Source of the DNA: Parafrankia elaeagni
Lineage (GTDB): Bacteria > Actinomycetota > Actinomycetes > Frankiales > Frankiaceae
Length of the DNA: 64,000 nt
Direction of reading: 5' to 3'
Assembly (NCBI RefSeq): GCF_000374165.1
Contig: NZ_KB893705.1
Coordinates: 104,764 to 168,763, forward strand
The notes below the pieces were generated by a model that was given only the letters and a program-made list of their open reading frames with translations, did no database searches and was not told where the DNA came from. The position numbers were made by a program, and so were the translations under genes. Below, piece after piece: positions 21,267 through 31,400 of the stretch (positions are counted from its first letter, which is position 1; each line of letters begins with the position of its first letter).

Positions 21267-22341
21267 GACGGTCGACCCGACGCGCTGGGTGTGCCCGCGC
21301 CCGCTGCGGGACCACAGTGCGGTCATGCTGGGCCACGGCGGCGGCGGAGTGCTGTCCGGCGAGCTGGTCGAGCACCTGTTCCTCCCCGCGTTCGCCGCGG
21401 CGCCGGACGACGGCGCCCGGACGCCGGTCCCGGCGCTGGCGGACTCGGCGGTGCTGGAGGTGGGCGGGGTCCGGCTCGCGTTCTCCACCGACTCCTACGT
21501 GGTCCGCCCGTTGTTCTTTCCCGGTGGCAGCATCGGCGAGCTGGCGGTGCACGGGACCGTCAACGACCTTGCCTGCAGCGGTGCCGTCCCGGTGGCGCTG
21601 TCCGCCGGGTTCATCCTCGAGGAGGGCCTCGACCTCGAGGTGCTCGGCCGGGTCGCCGAGGCGATGGGACGGGCCGCGGCCCGCGCCGGCGTCCGGCTGG
21701 TCACCGGCGACACCAAGGTCGTCGAGCGGGGCCTCGCCGACGGGATCTACGTCAACACCAGCGGCATCGGGGTCGTCCCGCCCGGCGTCGACATCCGCCC
21801 CGAGCGGGCGCGGCCCGGTGACCGGGTCCTGGTGTCCGGGCCGATCGGGGAACACGGCGTGGCGGTGCTGAGCGTCCGGGAGAACCTGGAGTTCGGCGGG
21901 GACGTCCGCTCCGACACCGCGGCCCTGCACGGCCTGGTCGCCGCGATGCTGGCGGCGGCGCCCGGCGGGGTGCACGCGCTGCGCGACCCCACCCGGGGCG
22001 GCCTGGCGACCACCCTGTGCGAGATCGCCGCCGCGTCCGGCACCGGGGTCGAGTTCACCGAGAGCGCGGTGCCCGTCCCGCCGGTGGTGGAGGCGGCCTG
22101 CGCCTTCCTCGGCCTCGACCCGCTCCACGTCGCCAACGAGGGCAAGATCGTCGCCTTCGTCGCCCCGGAGGAGGCGGACGCGGCGCTGGCCGCGATGCGC
22201 GCGCATCCGGCCGGCGCGGAGGCGGCGATCATCGGCACGGTCACCGCGGATCACCCGGGCCTGGTCGTCGCCCGCACCGCCTTCGGGACCACCCGCGTCG
22301 TCGACCGCCCGCTCGGCGAACAACTGCCCCGCATCTGCTGA
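21259..22341 (+). CDS. hypE: Hydrogenase maturation protein HypE
   Basis: A 360-aa ATP-dependent dehydratase of the PurM/ThiL fold. It converts the carbamoyl group transferred by HypF on its C-terminal cysteine into thiocyanate for the [NiFe] site. The N-terminal AVMLGHGGGGVLSGELVEHL, the DPTRGGLATTLCEIA motif and the invariant terminal PRIC are all present, so the catalytic cysteine is intact. ATG 21259 is the first start giving the family N-terminus; it lies just after the micro-ORF chain from hypD. Confidence 0.95.
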   Translation: MPETVDPTRWVCPRPLRDHSAVMLGHGGGGVLSGELVEHLFLPAFAAAPDDGARTPVPALADSAVLEVGGVRLAFSTDSYVVRPLFFPGGSIGELAVHGTVNDLACSGAVPVALSAGFILEEGLDLEVLGRVAEAMGRAAARAGVRLVTGDTKVVERGLADGIYVNTSGIGVVPPGVDIRPERARPGDRVLVSGPIGEHGVAVLSVRENLEFGGDVRSDTAALHGLVAAMLAAAPGGVHALRDPTRGGLATTLCEIAAASGTGVEFTESAVPVPPVVEAACAFLGLDPLHVANEGKIVAFVAPEEADAALAAMRAHPAGAEAAIIGTVTADHPGLVVARTAFGTTRVVDRPLGEQLPRIC

Positions 22342-22366
22342 TCAGGACAGGGCCGGGGCCGCCCGG

Positions 22367-23458
22367 TCAGCAGGCAGGTGCGGTGAGGGTGGCGCAGGAC
22401 CAGGTGAAACCGGCGCCGGTGCTCAGGACCAGCGCTGTCTCGCCGGGAGCGAGGATCTTGTTATCGATCAGGTCCGCGATGCCGGTGGTGAGGTCGCCGG
22501 CGCCCAGGTGGCCGGTGGCGCGGCCGAAGTCGATCGGCTCGGCGCCGGTGACCTCCTCGACGACCGGGGCGAAGACGGACTCCAGCGGGGCCCGGTGCAC
22601 CCGGGGGAGCACGACGCAGCGAGGCCGTTCGCCGTCACGGCTCAGCCCCGCCTCGTCCAGCGCCAGCGCCAGCAGGGCCCGGATCCCTTCCCGCTCGGCG
22701 ACCCGGTAGCCGGAGCTGCCGTGCCGGCGCAGGTAGGCCTTCTTGGTACGCCGGACGTCCACCGCCGGCGCGGCCAGGCGCGCGGCGGGGGAGAAGTCGT
22801 CGGTGCCCCGGTGCATGCCCTCCAGGCTCGGCGCCGAGACGGAGCTGACCGCCACCAGCCGCAGCTCGCCCGCCACCCCGGCATCCGCCCCACCGACATC
22901 CGCTGCTCCCGCGGCGGACGGGCGGACGTCCACCACGTCGGTACCCGCCGGGGCGGTGGTCGCCCGGCTCACCAGGAGGGCGCTGGCCCCGTCGCCGTAG
23001 GCGACACCGAGATCACTGTTCCAGCGGTCGAAGCCCGGTGGGCAGAAGCGGTCCGCCGTGGTGACCAGCACCCGGCCGACGGCCGGATCGGCGAGCAGGT
23101 GCGCCGCCGCGGTCTGCAACGCCGCCGCCCCGCCGTTGCACATCTGCTGGATCCCGAACGGCTGCGCGTCCCGCGCCCCGAGCTGGTCGGCGAGGTAGTG
23201 CGCGGGGGACCAGAAGTCGTGGCCCTGGTAGTAGCTCCAGGCGTGCAGAACAAGGTCGAGGTCGGCTCCGCTCCAGCCGGCCCGCTCCAGTGCGGCGGTC
23301 GCGGCGAGCACCGCCATCTCCGGAGCCGACGGGCCGTCTGACACCGCCAGCGCGGTGTAGCCGGCATCCTCGGGGGCGACGCCGGCCTCGGCCGGGGCCT
23401 CGCGGCGCGGCGGGAGCCAGCCGGCGGCGGCACTGATGACGACGGTGTCTGTCCTCAC
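22367..23458 (-). CDS. KAS III-like (FabH-fold) acyltransferase or ketosynthase
   Basis: A 363-aa thiolase-fold protein. The nucleophile is Cys107 in QQMCNGGAAAL, and a candidate histidine is His288 in LPRVH. The usual FabH asparagine motif GNTSA is replaced by GHLGAGD (316-322), so an aspartate may complete the triad, as in secondary-metabolite KAS III acyltransferases of the CerJ type. It stands alone, convergent with hypE and without an acyl carrier protein or other fatty-acid genes nearby. Its substrate cannot be deduced. GTG 23458 is the start. Confidence 0.75.
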   Translation of the reverse strand: MRTDTVVISAAAGWLPPRREAPAEAGVAPEDAGYTALAVSDGPSAPEMAVLAATAALERAGWSGADLDLVLHAWSYYQGHDFWSPAHYLADQLGARDAQPFGIQQMCNGGAAALQTAAAHLLADPAVGRVLVTTADRFCPPGFDRWNSDLGVAYGDGASALLVSRATTAPAGTDVVDVRPSAAGAADVGGADAGVAGELRLVAVSSVSAPSLEGMHRGTDDFSPAARLAAPAVDVRRTKKAYLRRHGSSGYRVAEREGIRALLALALDEAGLSRDGERPRCVVLPRVHRAPLESVFAPVVEEVTGAEPIDFGRATGHLGAGDLTTGIADLIDNKILAPGETALVLSTGAGFTWSCATLTAPAC

Positions 23459-23644
23459 GCGGACCGATCCCTCCAGGGTCGACTGGCACGGAGACAGGGC
23501 ACAGCGAGATCCGGCACCGACATCCAGAGAATATGCGCATCTGGGTGGGACGTCCGGCGGAGGGCGGCGGATGCGATGTACATCGCGGGCGGCCCTGGCG
23601 AGAGCCAGGATGAGACACCGTGGAGACGCCCCCGGACGCCCACC

Positions 23645-23762
23645 TCGCCTGTTTTCCGCTGCTGACCTTTACGATCCGTGGCTGGGTCTGCTGATCATGG
23701 CTGTCTGGGCGGCAGCTGCGCTCCTCGGCGGCTGGCATGTGCTGCGCAGCCGTGACGCGTGA
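23645..23762 (+). pseudogene. Fragment of an ABC-2 permease gene (paralogue of 36805-37557)
   Basis: The frame ends YDPWLGLLIMAVWAAAALLG and then GWHVLRSRDA. This is nearly identical to the last 30 residues of the permease at 36805-37557, and similarity continues past the stop codon (GCGTGACATCGGAGCGGAAG here, GCGTGACCACCGGAGCGGAA there). Upstream, TTTTCCGCTGCTGACC matches a segment about 200 nt earlier in the intact gene, which implies an internal deletion. No start or ATPase partner remains. Confidence 0.75.
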
Positions 23763-23885
23763 CATCGGAGCGGAAGACGTGGCGCCGCCCGTGCTTCGAG
23801 CTGGCGGTCCTGGGGAGGCGAGGGCCGAGGCGAGTCGTACCCCGGGCTGGCAGTCGCCTCACCCTGAGTCACTTTCGACCCGGTA

Positions 23886-25268
23886 CTAGCGACGGGCGGT
23901 CATCTCGTCCCGGACGTGCAGGGACGCAAGGTCGGCGGCGGTCCGGCCGAGGGCACTGCCTTCGCTGTCCGACGCGGTCACCGACTTCGTCACGACCTCC
24001 GGGAACATCTTCGTCGTCGTCCGCCGGACGGAGTCGTCCCGGGCGGCGAGCACCGGCAGCAGCCGGTCGTGGCCCGGTTCGGCGGCGGCCTGCGCGCCCA
24101 CCTCCTCCGTCGTGGCCCTGAGGCGCTCGCCGATGCGGGTCGCGAACGAGGTGAGGAAGGACTGGCGGAACGCGCGGGTCCGGGACCGCCCCTGACGGTC
24201 CTGGCGGGAACCGGCCTGCATCATCGCCGTGGTCGCCTGCACGAGCAGGGAGGTGTAGAGCACCTCGACCGCGTCCAGGTCCGCCGGGTAGCCGATCACC
24301 GTCGAGAAGCCGAGGCTCTTCGCCCACACCGTGCGGCAGCGGTTCGCGTCGGCGATCACGTCCAGCAGGATCGCCTTCGCCGCCTCGTAGGGGTTGTCGA
24401 TGCCGAGCCGGCGGCCGTCCGGTTCGGCGGCCTTGCCGGTGCTGCGCGCCGCCAGCAGCGCCTCGTCGATGCTGTGCCGGGCCATGAGCTGCTGGGCCTT
24501 GGCGGTCAGTGCCTCGGCCTCCTCGGTGAAGGTGGTCGACTCGGCCTTCGCCAGCAGCCCGCGGACCTTGTCGAGCATGCCGGTGCCGCCGCTGAGGACA
24601 CCGGCGCCGGCGGTGCTGGCAGCGCCCGCGCCGGGCCGCGTGTGTCGGCGCGCCGTGCCCGGGGCGGGGCACAGCATCTGCACCGCGGGCAGGCCGTGCA
24701 GCAGGTGGAGAAGCTCCACGGCGTCGAAGAGCACCTCGACCTGCTCGATGCCTTCGCGGGTGCCCCGGGCCGCCAGCCATCCGCCGTCGTCGTTCCACCA
24801 GGCAGTCGCGTCGAGGACTCGCAGCTGCGCCTCCCACCGCTCGTCGACGGTGGCGGCGGCGTAGCGGCGCATCTGCGCGGCGATCGCGTCGAGAGCCAGC
24901 CGTGCCACCCGTGGGCCCGCCTGCCGGCCGGCGACCCGATGCACATCCGCCGGCTGCCAGCCGCCTCGCCAGCAGAGCTCGATGATCCGGTCGAGCCAGG
25001 CCAGCAGACAGCGGTTGACGATCTCGGGGCCGGCCGGCCCGCCCGACACCGCGGCCAGCGCCGCCACGTGGCGCGCCAGCGCGGACTCGTCACCGCCGCG
25101 ACGGGCCTGCAACGCGGCGGTGAGCTGGAGCTCGGCAGACGCCCAGGTGAGCTCCCGAAGGTCGGGTTCCTCGCCGAACCCGTTCGCCGGACCGGCCGCC
25201 CACGAACGGTTGCGTTCGGCGCGCGCCTTCTGCTTGGCCCTCCGCTTCTCGCGGTTCCTGGTACTCAT
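23886..25268 (-). CDS. DUF2786 protein
   Basis: A 460-aa soluble protein. The N-terminus is strongly basic (MSTRNREKRRAKQKARAERN). A central DUF2786 motif follows a Gly/Ala linker near residue 245: LDKVRGLLAKAESTTFTEEA, then EALTAKAQQLMARHSID. The family has no known function; the basic start suggests nucleic acid contact (inference). ATG 25268 is chosen because GAGGTG sits just upstream. The frame extends further to 25718, but that part lacks homology features. Confidence 0.8.
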   Translation of the reverse strand: MSTRNREKRRAKQKARAERNRSWAAGPANGFGEEPDLRELTWASAELQLTAALQARRGGDESALARHVAALAAVSGGPAGPEIVNRCLLAWLDRIIELCWRGGWQPADVHRVAGRQAGPRVARLALDAIAAQMRRYAAATVDERWEAQLRVLDATAWWNDDGGWLAARGTREGIEQVEVLFDAVELLHLLHGLPAVQMLCPAPGTARRHTRPGAGAASTAGAGVLSGGTGMLDKVRGLLAKAESTTFTEEAEALTAKAQQLMARHSIDEALLAARSTGKAAEPDGRRLGIDNPYEAAKAILLDVIADANRCRTVWAKSLGFSTVIGYPADLDAVEVLYTSLLVQATTAMMQAGSRQDRQGRSRTRAFRQSFLTSFATRIGERLRATTEEVGAQAAAEPGHDRLLPVLAARDDSVRRTTTKMFPEVVTKSVTASDSEGSALGRTAADLASLHVRDEMTARR

Positions 25269-25429
25269 GATCACCTCGTCTGATGCGGCCGGCTCCCCGA
25301 TGTCGATTGTGCAGCCCGCGGCGGACAGCCCGGCCACCCGCCGGAGACGAGAACCACACGAGGCCACCGGGCGGTCTCCCGGTTCCCTCCGAACGCACCG
25401 TTCCCCGAGGCCGCCCGCCGGGTCGTCGG

Positions 25430-28400
25430 TCACGAGTCGTCCGATACCCCGAAGTAACGGGCGAACAGCTCCGTGATCGCCTTCGTGTGGGGAACGAGTT
25501 CGGGCAGATGGAGCCGGACGGCCTCGGCGGTGGCGGCCTGCAGCTCGTCCCAGTCGGCGGTGGCGTCCCGCACGTAGGGGGTCAGGCGTGCGATCAGCTC
25601 GGCGTCGCTGGCGAAGTCCGCCTTGCGCATCGCCTTCTCCAGCGGGGGCGCGGACGCGGGCGGGACGGCGGGCAGTACCCGGCTGACGTAGGTGACGCGA
25701 TGCATGACCCGCCAGCACGGCGGCTTCTTGGTGGACTGGCGAGCCTGCCGCAGCGCGACGGCGTTCGGGTCGGTGCTCTCCCTGATCCAGGTCGGGTCCA
25801 CGACCTTGCCGTAGAAGTCCTCGAAGTTCGCGCTGTCGGAGTCGAGGTAGAAGGTCATGAACCGGTAGGCGTCGACCTTGCCTTCCTGCCTCTTTCCGGC
25901 TCCCGTCGCGTCGGTCACCCGGTTGCCGTCCTTGGTGACCTTCCAGAGGGCGGCGTTGTAGCCGTAGGTGACGTTCAACGAGAAGGTCTTCGTCGACGTC
26001 TTCGTCGCCGTCCGGGTGGAGGTGTAGCCCATGCTGCCGGTCAGGTTCAGCCCCAGGTCCGCGGAGATGATTACTTCCGCGCCGACCTCCAGGCCGATCT
26101 TCTCGGTCCGGGTGGCCGTGAATGTTCCGCTGGTCGTCTCGCTGACGGCGTCGGTGGTCTCGGTGGTCTCGGTCAGGAACCCGCCGTCGGCGCTCCAGAT
26201 GTAGGTGTTGACCAGGTCGCGCCGTGAGAACCCGTCCACCAGGCGGGTGTCATCGGGGAGCGTGATGTCGTCCAGGTGCGGGTTGAGGACGCTCAGCACC
26301 CCTGCGCCGGCCCCGGCGGCGATGCCGAGGAAGGGGCCGACGAACGGGATCGCGGCGGCACCCAGCGTCAGGCCCGCCTCGATGCCGAACTGCTTCATCG
26401 TGGCGCCGAGCCCTTCCCCGAAGGAGCGCAGGATGTCCGGCGGCTGCGTCGACAGCGACTGATAGTAGCTCCGAAGGCGCTGCCGGTTGTGTTCGATACG
26501 GCGTTTCAGCGCGTAGGCCTCGTCGGGCTTGAAGTAGCTGTACTCGCCGCGTCCTGCGGCCTGGGGGTAGTCCGGGTCGAGGACCTTCCCCTTGTCGCTG
26601 AACCCGACCGTGCCGTCCAGGGTGCCCTGCTTCGTGTAGCGCGGGTTGATCGGGAACTGGATGAGGTTCCAGTCCTCGGGCACGTCCGGGCTCGGCATCA
26701 TGTGGTAGGCGACGAGTGCCTTGTTGTGCGTGAGGCGTAGCGCGTAGATGTCAGCCGTGGACGATCGGACCAGGGCGAACCCGACGTTCGACGGCATCCA
26801 GCGGCGCCCGATCGTCGTGTTCAGAAGCCTGTCGGGGTCCTCCCACCCGCCGCGCAGTCCGACCGTCGTGTCGCGGCCGACCTTCTCACCCTTCTCGACC
26901 GAGCTCTCGTTGGTCGACGCGTTCCCGAACTCGTACTGACTCTCACGGTTGAGCGTCGCGGAGAGCTGGACGGGAATGGACACACCCAGGCCGAGGGGAG
27001 CCAGAATGTTCTCGATCTCACCCTCGACACCGAGACTGCGGGAGAGGCCGAAACCCAGGTTGCGGCTCCGCTCGGTGCTGGAGGACTGCGTGTGGACGAC
27101 CTCTTCGGCCCGCGCGACCTCGACCTTGGTGGCGTCGTCGAAGGTTCCGGAGCCGAAGACACCGCTGGTGCTTGTCAGGTTCTCCGAGGGGATCGGCGGG
27201 GCACCCTCGACGTAGCCGACGATCTGCGGGTCGAACTGCGCCTGGCTCACCCACTCGCTGTACAGGTTCCCGACCTTGTAACCGGTGACCAGATGCCAGC
27301 GTCCGTCGCGCGGGTAGCTGTAGCAGCGTTTCATCACCCCGCTGATCAGCCCGCGCGCGTCGACCTGGGTGTCGGCGTACTCGGCGACGGCGGGCGGCCC
27401 GTCGATGTGCTCGTGGAACTGGTTGCGCACACCCGTGAGGGCCGAGCGGACCTGGGCGGTGTCCGTGGACACCGGGGCGGTCGAGAGCACCGAGGTCGGC
27501 CGCGGGCCGCCCGTGGGCAACGTGAGGTGGCAGCCACGCAGGCCGCTGTCGCGGACCTCGGTCGCCGTCGCCACGGTGGAGTCCGCGTCGAAGGAGTAGC
27601 AGGCGACGAGGCTCTCCCGCTCGCCCTTCAGCCGGCCGAACATGTTGTCCAGGATCTGTTCCCGGGTGCGCGCGGTCCGCCAGATCCGCAGCTCCTCCAG
27701 CGTCCCGTCGAAGGCGTTCCGGAGCGCTCCCCCGACCATCCGCCCGCCGACGGTGAGCTGCCGCTCGCCATAGCCGTCCGTGCGCAGCGCGTCGGTCTGG
27801 GACACGGTGTCGGTCTTGAGCGCCGTGCCGTTGCGGTAGACGGTCAGACGGGCGCCGTCGGGGTCGGGGCTCGTGACCCAGGTCATGTCGTGCAGCTGCG
27901 CCCGGTACAACCCGCCGGCATCTGTGGTGACCGTTCCGGCGTTCTCCGCGAACCGCCAGTGGGCGACCAGGCCGCGGTCCGACGCCGTGACCGGTCCGCA
28001 CATCCTCGCCGGATCGCGGGCCACGTTCCACAGCCGTACCTCCGCGAGCGTGCCCCGCATCGGGTAGGTCAGCGAACCGTCGCGTACCCGCCCGATCTCG
28101 ACGGGGGCCGCGTTGCCGCCGACTTCCACCGTGTCGGCGCGAGATCTGCCGACCTGACTGCCGTCGACGTAGAACACGATCTCGTAGTAACCGGCGGTCG
28201 GAACGGAGTTGACGACGTTGACCGTCGTCCCGCCGACCGTGCGGGTCTCGTTCCGCTGCTCTGTTCCGTTGACGAGTCGACGGGAGACGGCGATCCGGTG
28301 GAAGGTGCCCGCCTTGATCGCGGCGTTCGACGCGATGCTCTTCCGGGTCCCGTCGGCGGTCTCGAAGCTGAGGACGAGCGTTCCCTGGGGCAGGACCACC

Positions 28401-31400
28401 AGGTGGTAGGGCACGGCTCCGCCCGCGCCGTCGCCAGGCGTGCCGCGGGAGATCAGGCCTTGGACGTCGGTGAGCGAGTCGAGCCGGAGGAACATCTCGA
28501 TGGTGAGGTCACCGGTGAGGTTGAGGCCGTTGTCGGTGCCCGCGTCGAGATGGCCTCGACCCGCCGTGTGCACCGCCCACGACTGTTCGAACGAGGCGGC
28601 GAGATGGTTCCACTCGCCGCAGGGCAGTACTCCCTGCGTCCGCACGAGGCGGTCGCCGAACCCGGCGAAGAACCGGAACTCGCTGATCGGTGACTCGGTC
28701 GCCGGGACCTGGCCACTGAGGGACCCGTTCGATCCCTTCCTGGTGAGTTCCGGCAAGGCACCTTCCGTGTACTTCCAGTAACGCAGCAGCCAGGGCTCGC
28801 GACCGGAGAGCCGCCGCCGCCGGTCCAGCATCACCTCGTCCTGGGAGCGGACGCGGTTCCAGATCCGCACCTCGTCCACACCGATCCTGCTGTACGTCTG
28901 CAGATGCACCGCATAGCCGAGGAGGAGAAAGCCGGGCTCCAGATCCGGGGTGGAGGCACGGCCGCTGGCGACGAGGAACCCGTCACGGTAGATGTTGCGC
29001 TCCGCGGTGGCCCGGTCGTAGGTGACGGCCCAGTGATGCCAGCTCAGGTCCGGGTAGGCGGACGCGGTGGTCAGCGCGTCGGCGCCGAACGCGAACGAGA
29101 ACCGTGCGTCCCCAAGCCATCCGATGACCATCATGTCGCGGCGGGTGGAGGTCAGCTGCACCATCACCGGGTCGACGCGGACGCCCGTCTCCTGCCGCTT
29201 CGCCCAGAACTCGATGGTGAAGTCGGTGGCCCCGAGGTCGACGCTGGACAGGTTCGCGAGGGCGTTGCCACCGAAGGCCAGTGCGTCCGAGCGTGGGGCC
29301 GGCTCAAGGCCCAGCGTGAACCTGGTGTCACCGGCGGACGCGGTCGCGGTCGCGGCCGCGGACGCGGGGATGCTGGCGGTGATCAGACGGCTGTTGGCGG
29401 GCGCCTCGTCGGGGTTCACCCACGCCTCGACCGTGATGTCACCCGGGGCCGCGGCGTCGCCGAGTCTCGTGCTGTCGAGCGACAGGTACTGACTGTCGCG
29501 GGCGGCGAAACCCAGCGCCCGGCCAGGTGACTCGCCCCGCCACCGACAGCCGTGACCCTTCTGGAGGTCGGTGGCAGTGCCATTGCCGACCTCGCCGTCG
29601 GTTCCGTCCGTCACCGTCTGGACGATCTGCGAGCCTTTCGTGACGGAGACGCCGGGCCGGGTCGCGGAGGCGAGGCTGTAGTCGTACAACACCTCGTTCA
29701 CCTCCTCGTCGACGGTGACCAGGTTCTCCGCGGGCGACGTGAGCGTCAGCGTCGCCGATCCCGACGGTGTCTCGGTGTCGGTCAGGAAGACGGCCGAGCC
29801 GACGGTCAGGCAGGCGCCGGCCGGAACGGTCCTGGGCGTCTCCTCGGCGAGCGTGATCACCTTGCCCGTGGCCGCGGAGACCTTCCCGACCTGGCTGGAC
29901 GCCGCCTTGGACGTGCCGTTGAGGACAGTCGCGAAGTCCTTGAAGGCGCGGGGCACGGCCTTGAACGTCTCGGTGTGGGACCCCCGTCTGATCTCCACTG
30001 TGCAGCGGGTCGGCACCTGGCCGTGGTCACTGATCGTGATCTTGACGTCGTCGAGGTCGGTGAGCGGGTCGCGGCCGCGGAACTGGATCAGGCTGGTGCC
30101 GGCCGCGAGCTGCTTGACGGAGCGCAGCACGTCGGTGTCGTAGTAGGTGGCGAAGAACTGCCCGTCGCCACCGCGGAAGTACAGGGTCAGGTCGCCGGTG
30201 GCGCTGTCGAACAGGAACGGGGTGTGCGCCGACCACGCGAACGCCAGCAGCCCGCCGGCAACGCTGAGCCCGGTTCGGTCGGTGTGGAGATGACGCATGG
30301 GCAGCGTCACGTCGTCGCTGCCCCGCAGGCCCCCGGTGAGCCGCGCCAGCTCGTTCCTGGTGTCGCTCAGCCTGGCCTCGGCGGCGGCGAGTTCGGCCCG
30401 CTTCGCCGCGAGCTGCGGCTGGATGTCGTGGAGCCGGGCGAGCTCCTTCGCGAGGTCGTCGAGCCTGCGCCGCGCGCTGTCCAACTCGGCCTGCTCGGCC
30501 TGCTGCGCACTTTCCCTGCGTGCGCGCTCGCTCTCCGTGACGGCACTCACGTAATGCAGCCGGAAGACCGTCGAGCCCTCGGCGACCGCCTCACCCGGCC
30601 GGACGGTTCGATAGACACCCTGATACTCCCGGTAATCGGGAAGATGGATCTTGATCAGGGCGACCCGGTTGCCGTTCCACAGCGAGACGAGCGAGAAGTC
30701 GGTGGAGCTGCCCGGCAGGAACTCCAGCACGAACTCCTCGTACGGGGTGGCGGGCGAGCCCGGCGTGTAGTGGATGCTCGGTTCGACCAGGTCCGCGGCG
30801 GCGGGGTCCCCGACCTTGTCGCGCGGCGCGAGGACGGAGTCCGTCACCCGCAGCGGCCAGCCACGCTCAACGTTGTAGATGAGGTGGACGTCCCGCCCGT
30901 CGGCACTCTTCCGGCCGGTCCTGACGAGCTGCCAGACCGCCCCGTGCCTGCCCGTCGACACACTGCTGGCCGAAATGAGCCGGACATCTCGCGCACCGAC
31001 CCGCATCGAGTCCAGCATCACCTTCAGGAAGCTGCTGTTCAGGCTCTGGATGACATAGCAGTCGGGGGGCATGGGTCTGGTCCCGCGCGCCGCCAGCCGG
31101 GCGACCTCGGCCTCGGCCGCCTTCCGGTCCGTCTCCACGGCAGGTATCCGCTGGGTCTCGGTGGCGGCCGTCCGGACGAACTCCCGGTCCTTCGCGATCG
31201 CGTCGAGCAGCTCCTCGATCACCTCCTCCAGCTCGGAGACCTTGCTGACATCCGCGGTGGGGTCGGGCTTGCCGACGACCGGCAGTGTGAGCTGGTCGGG
31301 CACCTGGGCGAGGCGGCCGTCGCGGCCCACCGCGAAGTCGAGGGCAGCCAGGTAGGCGCGGCCTGTGGTGGTGCCGTCGGGGGCCGGCCCGGTGGTGGGG

